Source of the DNA: an uncultured Flavobacteriales bacterium
GTDB lineage: Bacteria > Bacteroidota > Bacteroidia > Flavobacteriales_D > Crocinitomicaceae
Length of the DNA stretch: 8,492 nucleotides
Direction: 5' to 3'
Assembly: GCA_905479845.1 (NCBI GenBank)
Contig: CAJQOB010000366.1
Location: forward strand, 1 to 8,492
The stretch's first letter is position 1. Each line of letters opens with the position of its first letter. This document shows positions 1 through 6,151 of the stretch, in pieces. Position numbers and translations under genes: made by a program. A model generated the notes under the pieces. That model was given only the letters and a program-made list of their open reading frames with translations, made no database searches and was not told the origin of the DNA.

Positions 1-697
1 AAAACCAACGATTGCTCGTCGAAATGGCGCTTATGCAATTGTGTTCCATCAATCAGGAGCTTCAAAAAAAAAACTCCTAACGGACCCAGTTAAGATTATT
101 TCGTTTCCAAATCAGGATTTACGTGACAAAGCGGGGCAAGCTAAAGTCGCAAAACCTGCAGCGAAGAAACCTATCAAGAAAGTATTTGATCGACCAGAAC
201 CGAAGGTTTTATCCGCTCCGAGTGGAAACACAAAATACACCTCAAGTTTATCCATCAACAAAATGATGGCTCCGAAAGAGGATGGTGAGGACGGTGCACC
301 GATGGACTTTAGCAACATGCCAATGAATGATTATCACATCGATGATTTCAAAATGGCGTGGCGACGATTTGCCCACATGCTCAAGGAAAAAGGTGATAAA
401 ACTTACTACAACGCACTTATTAAGCGCGATCCAATTCAAAAGAACGATGATTTATTCATCCTTGAGGTGGACAATCAAGTTCAGGTTGACACCATTCGTT
501 TGCGTATTTCGGAACTATTGGGGTATCTCAGAAAAGAGCTTCGCAATTACAATATCAAGGTGGAATTGGAGATCACAACCAATCCTGATGAAGAAGTGAA
601 ATTTCAGACTGGAAAGGATAAATTTGCTGCCTTGGCTCGTAAGAATCCGAACTTGCACACTTTAAAGAAGACGTTTAATCTGGATATTGAGTTTTAA
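1..697 (+). CDS. dnaX: DNA polymerase III subunit gamma/tau, 3' part, read through a -1 frame change at an A10 run
   Basis: DnaX is the clamp-loader ATPase subunit; the long form, tau, also binds polymerase core and helicase. The gene enters from the left edge. From base 3 the frame reads NQRLLVEMALMQLCSI, which I recognise as the end of DnaX domain III (the collar). That frame stops at TAA 78-80, just after ten A. The rest of the protein continues in the -1 frame to TAA 695-697, about 231 visible residues in all. It holds a Lys/Pro/Ala-rich linker (PAAKKPIKK) and a conserved C-terminal tail ending NPNLHTLKKTFNLDIEF, typical of Bacteroidota tau. A GTG at 41 in the downstream frame is not a credible start, because the DnaX-like sequence upstream lies in the other frame. 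The frame change may be programmed, making gamma (short) and tau (long), or it may be a sequencing error in the homopolymer. Family identity is firm; the mechanism is inference. Confidence 0.88.
   Translation, partial: KPTIARRNGAYAIVFHQSGASKKKLLTDPVKIISFPNQDLRDKAGQAKVAKPAAKKPIKKVFDRPEPKVLSAPSGNTKYTSSLSINKMMAPKEDGEDGAPMDFSNMPMNDYHIDDFKMAWRRFAHMLKEKGDKTYYNALIKRDPIQKNDDLFILEVDNQVQVDTIRLRISELLGYLRKELRNYNIKVELEITTNPDEEVKFQTGKDKFAALARKNPNLHTLKKTFNLDIEF
55..80 (+). promoter_or_regulatory. Candidate dnaX slippage/frameshift site: AGGAG, A10 run, zero-frame stop
   Basis: Ten consecutive A occupy 64-73. In the zero frame the codons are CAA AAA AAA AAC TCC TAA, so translation ends four bases after the run. 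A -1 shift on A-AAA-AAA or A-AAA-AAC, or one extra A in the transcript, gives KKK-LLTDP and enters the long tau frame. AGGAG at 55-59 lies 8 bases before A-AAA-AAC. In E. coli dnaX a Shine-Dalgarno-like element stimulates -1 shifting on A-AAA-AAG, and in Thermus dnaX an A9 run causes transcriptional slippage. I see no strong stem-loop downstream. Here the default frame would give the short form, the reverse of E. coli. A miscounted homopolymer would look identical. Confidence 0.55.
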
Positions 698-725
698 TCT
701 ATTGGCGGATTGCCTATAAAGCAAA

Positions 726-2795
726 CTAAAGTTTCACTCTCAACTGAATAGTAATATCACTTCGTGTATTTCCGTTGATTCCTTCTGCCCCACTTCCAAT
801 GGAGCTTCGGTTGGCAAAAATGCTCGTTCCATAACGCGCCCAAAGATCACATCTTCTTAGAAATTTGTAACGAATGAGGACGTATGCTCTACTCCCCTGA
901 TAATAGTACGAAGGCGATGAGAATACGTACAACGCGTTGTTCTCGTATGTGTAAATACGCGAATCGTAGCTGTCAGTATCAAATAAAGCGTAGCGCAGTG
1001 CAAAACTAAACGGGAGAGATTTCGGTTTGTAAATCACGTCTTGTGAAACCATGAATCCAGACTCAGGTGTGTTGCTTCTTCTGTTGATTGTTACGTATTC
1101 AACGCGGCTTTTCAACCGAACTCCTTCCATCACTTTGTAACTTAAATTCAAGCGGTAATTACGCTGTTGAACATCTTCAATCGCCGTAACCGTCCCATCG
1201 CTGTCCCGACTGTTCTTTGGTCGAACTTGCTCACGGAAGCGGAAGTAAATTTCAAAACTTCGATTTGGTTTGTACGATGGTTGTATCATCCATTCATGTC
1301 CTTGAGACGGAGCATCAACCTGATATCTCAACCAAGGGAATTTGAATACATCCACATAACTGTTAACCGTAAACGCACGGGTAAAGTTGATTTTGATTCC
1401 TGTATAGAGTCCTTTTTCATTCTGAGTTCTACTTGCCTCGGCGAAACCTGCATTGTAAAAAGTATGGTAACCACGTTGATAGTTTCTGTACACCATGCTC
1501 ATGGCAACACGACTATCAAGTGAGAATAGCACACCGTGAACATTCGCCCAAGACTTAGATTGTGTCGAATATCCAGTTTCCCCAAAGAAGTTGAAGTTTC
1601 TGAAAACCCAGCTGTAATCTGCGCTCAGTCCCATGGTGCTTCTTCCTCGAAAATCAAATTGGTTGTATGGAAGAGTATCTCGAATAAGATCACGATCATA
1701 TCCTTGATAGGTTGCCGCTATTCCTAACTGCAAACTCCGTTTTGCGTATCGAAGGTTCGCTCCTCCCAAATGTTCCTGAAGTACATTTTTGCGGGCGATT
1801 TCAGAATTCGTTCGGTGGAATCCTGTGAGGTTAATACTTGAAGCGAATTCAATTTCATCCAAAAGAGAATCTGTGACTATCGAGCCATCAACTCCCTTGC
1901 TTGACCCAAAAAGTGTCAAAGAAAAATCACCTAATCCTAAATCAACTGCTGCACCTCTCATGAAACGAGTTTCATCAACGGAAGTATAAGGTCGTAGTGT
2001 GTTAGCGGATTTCTTCACATTCGTTGCATCCGCGGTCTTTCCAAAAGCATATCCCGACCACAAATTTAACCCTTGTCCAATTTGAATTTGGTAATCTCCG
2101 AGTGCAACGGATTTTATGTACTTCCCACCTTTATAAAAAGCATGCGCAGAATAGAAATCAAAACCATTCTTTTGTGCTCCCTGAAAAAATTGTTCTCCTG
2201 GATCTTTCTCTGCGGTTATCCCTACGCTCAAGTTTGTTCTATACTTAAACCGCAATCGTGTGTAGTAGCGATCTGGATTTCCATAATAGTAGGAATTCGA
2301 GTTCTGCTGAATGGAATCGGGAACCTCTTCGTATGCGTTTTTCCTTTCAGGGATTCGTTGGTATCTAAAAAAAGCTTCGAACTTCCCTTGATCCAGCGCT
2401 TCTTTCAAACTCACGTGTAATTGATCCAATTTATCGGCCACCTTAACAAAAGGAAGCACCAAATTAATCGTGTTCATGTCCCAAAACTTCAAGGACTGAA
2501 GCTCATAAATCGAAATAAACTTTCCGTACGCTTCTCGGTGAACGATCAAATCATTGATTTGAAGATCCGATAACAGAAACAACTCCTGTAAATCTTCCCA
2601 ACTAGCAGAGTTCAAGTTTAGTGGGTGATCAATTCTGAAAATCAAGCTTTCCGTGACATCGGTAAGGTCAATTTCTTCATTTTCCAATTGCTCAGAAATG
2701 AACTCCACCCTTTGTTGAATGATCGTGTTCTTATCCTGAGAGAAAGAAATCCCAGAGGTAATTATTGCCAAGAAGAATAAGATTGACCTCATCAT
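726..2795 (-). CDS. Helix-hairpin-helix domain protein with C-terminal outer-membrane beta-barrel
   Basis: The 689-residue protein starts with a signal peptide (residues 1-19, ending SGISFSQ). A ComEA-like helix-hairpin-helix region spans about 57-118, with LNLNSASWEDLQ followed by REAYGKFISIYELQ. From about 138 to the end there is a long run of alternating aromatic and polar strands (for example RYYTRLRFKYRTNLSVGI) finishing in ITIQLRVKL, as expected for an outer-membrane barrel. This architecture recurs in Bacteroidota, usually annotated only as helix-hairpin-helix domain protein. The usual Gly-x-Gly hairpin is replaced by LLSDLQINDL, so DNA binding is doubtful and the domain may bind protein instead. 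The start ATG at 2793-2795 overlaps the stop of the upstream barrel gene by four bases, indicating translational coupling; a second Met follows at once. It is last in a three-gene operon and converges with dnaX 28 bases away. Substrate and role are unknown. Confidence 0.8.
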   Translation of the reverse strand: MMRSILFFLAIITSGISFSQDKNTIIQQRVEFISEQLENEEIDLTDVTESLIFRIDHPLNLNSASWEDLQELFLLSDLQINDLIVHREAYGKFISIYELQSLKFWDMNTINLVLPFVKVADKLDQLHVSLKEALDQGKFEAFFRYQRIPERKNAYEEVPDSIQQNSNSYYYGNPDRYYTRLRFKYRTNLSVGITAEKDPGEQFFQGAQKNGFDFYSAHAFYKGGKYIKSVALGDYQIQIGQGLNLWSGYAFGKTADATNVKKSANTLRPYTSVDETRFMRGAAVDLGLGDFSLTLFGSSKGVDGSIVTDSLLDEIEFASSINLTGFHRTNSEIARKNVLQEHLGGANLRYAKRSLQLGIAATYQGYDRDLIRDTLPYNQFDFRGRSTMGLSADYSWVFRNFNFFGETGYSTQSKSWANVHGVLFSLDSRVAMSMVYRNYQRGYHTFYNAGFAEASRTQNEKGLYTGIKINFTRAFTVNSYVDVFKFPWLRYQVDAPSQGHEWMIQPSYKPNRSFEIYFRFREQVRPKNSRDSDGTVTAIEDVQQRNYRLNLSYKVMEGVRLKSRVEYVTINRRSNTPESGFMVSQDVIYKPKSLPFSFALRYALFDTDSYDSRIYTYENNALYVFSSPSYYYQGSRAYVLIRYKFLRRCDLWARYGTSIFANRSSIGSGAEGINGNTRSDITIQLRVKL

Positions 2796-3613
2796 TTGGC
2801 ACTTTTCTCAGATTTAAAAATCAAGGCAAAATTTGGCGACCAACCTAAAATCTGGTGGTATGAACTTCCAACGCTCAGTTGTAATTGTTTCCACTCATAG
2901 CCGACCCCGGCGCTTAACTCAATTGGCGCAGTTGCAAATCCACCACGTAATCGGAAATTTTTGACGACCTCGTACTCTACTCCTGTTTTAATTCGAACAT
3001 CGTAATCTAAGCTCTTCTCAAAATCAAGAGCAACCAACACCTTGTCAGAGAAACTGTATGACGTTCCTAAACGCATCATAGTCGTAAATCGATCATCAGC
3101 AAACTCTGATAGTTTCGCTCGACCCAAATTGAAAACGCTTGCTCCTATTTTCCAGTCATCTGTGATTTTTGCATAAATTCCAACTTCTCCCGTCATGGTA
3201 TTTGCATTTCCATAATTTTCAGGAAGCCGAAGCCCCAAATAATTTAGTTGCACTCCAGCGAAAAACTTATCCGAAAGTTTCATGCTGTATCCAAGTCCCG
3301 CCTTATATGTTCTGAACTGTTGTGAACCATAAAGTTGCCCTCCAACAGAAATCACCCCAACTTTTAAAGGTACAGCAACGGCGAATCCTTGACTTTGAAG
3401 TTCTTTGAGCAAAAAACGATTTTCATAGGATAGTCCTGCTGTTATTTCTTGGATATCTCCCAAAGCTCCAGGGTTATGATGATATCCCCAAACGTCATTT
3501 AGTGTTGATGAGGCATTTGCCATCGCCATTGAACGCGCTCCCATTGGTGTCCAGCCTTGACCTAAAGTCAGTCCTGAAGTAGCCAATAAAATAAGTAGAA
3601 GTAGTTGTTTCAT
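2792..3613 (-). CDS. PorV/PorQ-like outer-membrane beta-barrel protein
   Basis: The protein has 273 residues and a signal peptide of about 19 residues (LLLLILLATSGLTLGQ). The mature start, WTPMGARSMAMANASSTLND, and the following HHNPGALGD match the N-terminal pattern of the PorV/PorQ and FadL-type barrels, where an N-terminal segment precedes the barrel and an NPA/NPG motif lies early. The remainder is a series of amphipathic strands such as VGVISVGGQLYG and FRLRGGFATAPIELSAGVGYEW. Related proteins in Bacteroidota include type IX secretion components (PorV, PorQ), but this sequence is too generic to assign to either. It lies 3 bases after the lipoprotein gene and overlaps the next gene as ATGA, so all three are probably made together at the outer membrane. 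An unrelated transport barrel is the main alternative. Confidence 0.72.
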   Translation of the reverse strand: MKQLLLLILLATSGLTLGQGWTPMGARSMAMANASSTLNDVWGYHHNPGALGDIQEITAGLSYENRFLLKELQSQGFAVAVPLKVGVISVGGQLYGSQQFRTYKAGLGYSMKLSDKFFAGVQLNYLGLRLPENYGNANTMTGEVGIYAKITDDWKIGASVFNLGRAKLSEFADDRFTTMMRLGTSYSFSDKVLVALDFEKSLDYDVRIKTGVEYEVVKNFRLRGGFATAPIELSAGVGYEWKQLQLSVGSSYHQILGWSPNFALIFKSEKSAK

Positions 3614-3616
3614 AGT

Positions 3617-4075
3617 TTAAAGATCGATGAGCTGTTCATCTTTACTGAATATTTTTTCATTCGTATAGTCTTCTTCTTCGGCGAAAAACCAAGTAACACC
3701 GTCATCAATTGACATGGCTATTACCCCTACTTCAGCGTCATCCGAATAATCTAAATCAGAATACTTATCGAAGATATAGCGAACATGAATCTGACCATTT
3801 TGTTTTTCTATTTCCTTCACGTTACCGTCCTCAAGGTAAACTCCTCCATCCTCTGGAGAAAACAGTTCAAACTTTTCGCGAAACATTTCGTCTCCCTGAT
3901 CTTCGTAAAACCCAACAATATTCGGGTGTGTATATCCAACATAAGCCATCACAGCACCATTGTTGTGCGCGTCCACGTACGACGTAACGGCCTTGTGCAA
4001 AGTCGCTTCTTGACTAGAGCTTAACGTACAAGATCCAATCAGTAGTAGGATAAAACAGAAGTAACACCATTTCAT
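3617..4075 (-). CDS. Small lipoprotein, possibly NTF2/SnoaL-like fold
   Basis: This 152-residue protein has a lipoprotein signal: a hydrophobic segment FCFILLLIGS followed by Cys16, the probable lipidation site (I-G-S-C). The mature part is acidic. It begins with a predicted helix around 25-45 (LHKAVTSYVDAHNNGAVMAY), followed by HPNIV at 50-54, then alternating strand-like segments (GQIHVRYIF, VGVIAMSIDDGVTWFF). That order of helices then strands, with a HP-x-V motif, resembles NTF2-like proteins, but this is a fold guess and no active site is evident. It is the first gene of the operon with the two barrel genes and may be a periplasmic or surface accessory to them. I see no exact TAnnTTTG promoter upstream. 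A weak candidate, TTG-N20-TACTTTC, ends five bases before the start. Confidence 0.7.
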   Translation of the reverse strand: MKWCYFCFILLLIGSCTLSSSQEATLHKAVTSYVDAHNNGAVMAYVGYTHPNIVGFYEDQGDEMFREKFELFSPEDGGVYLEDGNVKEIEKQNGQIHVRYIFDKYSDLDYSDDAEVGVIAMSIDDGVTWFFAEEEDYTNEKIFSKDEQLIDL

Positions 4076-4148
4076 GCAATGAAAGTACGCATTTTCGAAG
4101 ACCTTAACAATGCTGAAATTGAGTTTTTTCCATATCCAGAAAATCGAC

Positions 4149-4156
4149 TATTTTTG
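4149..4156 (+). promoter_or_regulatory. Bacteroidota -7 promoter element for the esterase gene
   Basis: TATTTTTG is an exact match to the Bacteroidota sigma-A -7 motif TAnnTTTG. It ends 20 bases before the esterase start codon, which predicts a short leader of roughly 15 bases. No well-spaced TTG -33 box is present; the nearest TTG is 27 bases upstream, so the upstream half is weak. Confidence 0.6.
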
Positions 4157-4176
4157 TAGTAAACAACCAATCATTT

Positions 4177-5286
4177 ATGAAACTGCTTTTACTCACAACT
4201 ATTACCTTATTGTCAACCTTATCATTCGCTCAGCAGAGTAATGAAACCATGATGGTTGGTGGACAGAATAGATCTTATGTTCAATATTTGCCAACAGGAT
4301 TTGACGTTACCACAGAATCTCTGCCTGTCGTTTTCGTATTGCATGGTTTAGGTGACAACGCCTCAAATATGGCTGGAGTGGGAACAAATAATATTGCTGA
4401 TACCGCAAGATTCATTGCCATTTACCCTCAAGGAACACCGAATTCTTTCGGTCAGAACGGTTGGAATAATGGAACATTGCTCGCTTCAACTTCTGATGAT
4501 GTTGGGTTCATTAACGCATTAATGGACGAAATGATCAACTTTAAAAACGTTGATCCAACAAGAGTGTATGTTACTGGTTTCTCAATGGGAGGAATCATGT
4601 CTTACCATTTGGCATGTGCGTTAAATGATCGAATTGCTGCAGTTGCATCAATGGCGGGAACGATGTCAACTGACGACATTGCTAACTGTGTTCCTACATA
4701 CAAGACGCCTGTAATGCATTTACACGGAACATCTGACGGAACTGTACCTTATGACTCTGGAGCTCTTCCATCACTGTCTTTGGTTCCTGAAACAATGGCT
4801 TTTTGGGAAGGAGTTCACACGTGTGCCGCGAACCCCGATTCAACTCAATTGCCTGACACTGCCACTGACGGTATTACTGTTGATCGCTTTGTTTGGAATG
4901 GATGTACTCCAAATGGAAGTTTGGAACTTTGGAGATTGAATGGTGCAGATCATATTTACTTGTACCAACCTGTAAACGATATTACTGAAGCTAATGACAT
5001 CTGGAGATTTTTCTTGAAGTGGACACATTCAAATCCTGCTACTGCTTCTATTAATGAGAATTCAACTCAAATGCATGTGAGCATTTACCCAAATCCAACG
5101 AAAGAGTCCATTACTATTTCTGTTACTGCCAATGTCGAAATCTCAATTACGGATGTAAATGGGAAAGTGTGCCTTTCAAGTGGAGTTAATGCTGGAGAAA
5201 CAACAATTGACGTTTCGCACTTAGATGCTGGAGTTTATCTCGTTCAAGCTTCAAACGGATACGCTGAGCGTCTAGTCATTCAGTAA
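4177..5286 (+). CDS. Secreted alpha/beta-hydrolase esterase (PHB depolymerase/feruloyl esterase type, COG3509-like) with type IX secretion tail
   Basis: The 369-residue protein has a signal peptide at 1-19 (LLSTLSFAQ). The catalytic domain runs from about 25 to 285. It has an oxyanion-type HGLGD at 56-60, nucleophile Ser136 in GFSMGG (G-x-S-x-G), probable Asp187 in HGTSDGTVPY and probable His259 in GADHIY, an order matching the LpqC/PHB depolymerase-like esterases. Family members cleave ester bonds in polyesters or feruloylated polysaccharides; the substrate here cannot be told. Residues about 295-369 form a type A type IX secretion sorting domain, with YPNPTKESITI at 304-314, DVNGKV, LDAGVYLVQ and the basic end ERLVIQ. 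The protein should therefore cross the outer membrane through PorV-dependent secretion and be released or anchored. Four Cys in the catalytic part (146, 171, 216, 243) could form disulfides. The gene is transcribed from its own promoter and its last 15 bases overlap the convergent small gene. Confidence 0.9.
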   Translation: MKLLLLTTITLLSTLSFAQQSNETMMVGGQNRSYVQYLPTGFDVTTESLPVVFVLHGLGDNASNMAGVGTNNIADTARFIAIYPQGTPNSFGQNGWNNGTLLASTSDDVGFINALMDEMINFKNVDPTRVYVTGFSMGGIMSYHLACALNDRIAAVASMAGTMSTDDIANCVPTYKTPVMHLHGTSDGTVPYDSGALPSLSLVPETMAFWEGVHTCAANPDSTQLPDTATDGITVDRFVWNGCTPNGSLELWRLNGADHIYLYQPVNDITEANDIWRFFLKWTHSNPATASINENSTQMHVSIYPNPTKESITISVTANVEISITDVNGKVCLSSGVNAGETTIDVSHLDAGVYLVQASNGYAERLVIQ

Positions 5287-5511
5287 ATCTTCGTATTCTT
5301 CTGGGGAACATTCAAGATACCCCGACTCAAGGTTGAGCATGTCTTGAATTCTTAATATTTCTGGATATTTTTCGGCTGTGAATGAGTAGGTCATTTTGCG
5401 CGATCCGACTAGTTGAACTTCTTCAAAATGTCGATCGTCAATAATCTTGTAAAATGCCTTTTCGTTGAACAGTTTTCTGTATTGCGGAAAGTCCCTACCT
5501 TTGTCACTCAT
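5272..5511 (-). CDS. Conserved-looking hypothetical protein, 79 aa
   Basis: I do not recognise a named family. The open frame extends further upstream to 5625, but the ATG at 5509-5511 is the better start: upstream codons lie antisense to the TPR gene, and a promoter motif sits directly before this ATG. The 79-residue product (MSDKGRDFPQYRKLF...) is soluble and has no signal peptide. It contains a compact strand-rich core, FYKIIDDRHFEEVQLVGSRK and YSFTAEKYPEILRIQDML, then an acidic tail (SPEEYEDLLND). Its balanced codon use and sensible protein pattern argue for a real gene. Similar short proteins seem familiar from Flavobacteriales genomes, but this is memory and not a search result. Its last 15 bases overlap the end of the esterase gene. 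It is divergent from the TPR gene, with 16 bases between starts. Confidence 0.68.
   Translation of the reverse strand: MSDKGRDFPQYRKLFNEKAFYKIIDDRHFEEVQLVGSRKMTYSFTAEKYPEILRIQDMLNLESGYLECSPEEYEDLLND
5496..5503 (+). promoter_or_regulatory. -7 promoter element for the TPR-nth-acyltransferase operon
   Basis: TACCTTTG matches TAnnTTTG exactly. It lies inside the beginning of the minus-strand 79-residue gene and 24 bases before the TPR start at 5528, implying a leader of about 18-20 bases. A T-rich stretch at 5473-5476 sits at about the right distance for a weak -33 box. It supports 5528, not the upstream TTG at 5465, as the TPR start. Confidence 0.6.
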
Positions 5512-5515
5512 AAAA

Positions 5516-5523
5516 CAAAAGTA
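5516..5523 (-). promoter_or_regulatory. -7 promoter element for the 79-aa minus-strand gene
   Basis: On the minus strand this reads TACTTTTG, an exact TAnnTTTG match. Only four bases separate it from the ATG at 5511, so transcription would begin at or within a base or two of the start codon, predicting a leaderless mRNA. It faces the plus-strand -7 element across 12 bases. Confidence 0.5.
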
Positions 5524-5527
5524 CCCA

Positions 5528-6151
5528 ATGTTTGCGAATCCAACACACGAATCGGCACACCAGCTTTTACAGGATGGGAAAGTAATTGAGGCGATAGAAG
5601 CATATTCGAAAGCCCTACAAATCAATCCTGATCATGCCGATATTTATTCTGATCGCGGAGTAGCGCATTTGCACAACATGGATAAACAGAAATGCTTTGC
5701 AGACTTGAACAAAGCAATTGAACTTCAACCTGATTACGCCTATCGATACGCGGCGATGGCTTTTGCAAAGAACAATTTCGGTGATTTGGAAGGTGCTATT
5801 ATTGATTATGAAAAAGCGGTGGAACTAGATCCAGATGACGCAGTAGCGCAAAACAACCTAGGACTTCTCCTTGAGCAGCAGGGATATAAAAAATCTGCGG
5901 ATGAGCGTTTTGCACGAGCAGACAAACTATCAGAACAGGAAGATCATTTATTGGAGGTAATTGACGATTTAGATCAACAGAAACCTGAAGCAAAGAAGGA
6001 AATCGCCCCAGAACCGGCAACTTCAATTGAAACTGCAACCGAAGAAGTAGACACTTCAAGTAATTCAGAAGAGTTTAAAAAGATCTTCACCAAGAAATCG
6101 CAATTCAAGGAATTCATTCGCTTCATTAAAAACGGATTCAAAATCAAATGA
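5528..6151 (+). CDS. Tetratricopeptide repeat protein
   Basis: Starting at ATG 5528 the protein has 207 residues. A longer frame from TTG 5465 is rejected because the promoter motif lies at 5496-5503. Residues about 4-135 form four TPR units, with repeat signatures such as GKVIEAIEAYSKALQINPDH, IYSDRGVAHLHNMDKQKCFADLNKAIELQPDY, GDLEGAIIDYEKAVELDPDD and NLGLLLEQQGYKKSADERF. TPR units form a helical scaffold for protein binding. Then comes an acidic, Pro/Glu-rich linker (about 145-182) and a strongly basic, aromatic C-terminus, FKKIFTKKSQFKEFIRFIKN, which looks like a separate conserved binding helix. There is no signal peptide, so it is probably cytoplasmic. Its stop overlaps the nth start (ATGA), indicating coupled translation. 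The partner is unknown. Confidence 0.85.
   Translation: MFANPTHESAHQLLQDGKVIEAIEAYSKALQINPDHADIYSDRGVAHLHNMDKQKCFADLNKAIELQPDYAYRYAAMAFAKNNFGDLEGAIIDYEKAVELDPDDAVAQNNLGLLLEQQGYKKSADERFARADKLSEQEDHLLEVIDDLDQQKPEAKKEIAPEPATSIETATEEVDTSSNSEEFKKIFTKKSQFKEFIRFIKNGFKIK

Noticed and set aside
104..122. Possible downstream hairpin that could stimulate the dnaX frameshift (AAAT CAGG ATTT)
   Set aside because: Only four weak A-T pairs are possible and the position is about 35 bases past the slippery run, too weak and too distant for a stimulator.
41..697. GTG at 41 as the start of an independent 218-residue gene
   Set aside because: The product is the tau-specific tail of DnaX, and the upstream DnaX sequence continues from the window edge in the neighbouring frame. 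It is part of dnaX, not a separate gene.
704..714. GGC-GGATT-GCC as a terminator between dnaX and the convergent barrel gene
   Set aside because: A three-pair stem without a U-tract on either strand is not enough to call a terminator.
5304..5324. GGGG...CCCC inverted repeat near the convergent gene ends as a terminator
   Set aside because: A four-pair stem with a 13-base loop, inside coding sequence and with no U-tract.
5465..5527. Upstream TTG start adding 21 residues to the TPR protein
   Set aside because: It would lie upstream of the -7 element at 5496-5503, and the added residues do not look like TPR sequence. ATG 5528 is preferred.
5512..5625. N-terminal extension of the 79-residue minus-strand protein
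   Set aside because: The added codons are antisense to the TPR coding sequence and Cys-rich without pattern; the promoter motif at 5516-5523 supports ATG 5511.
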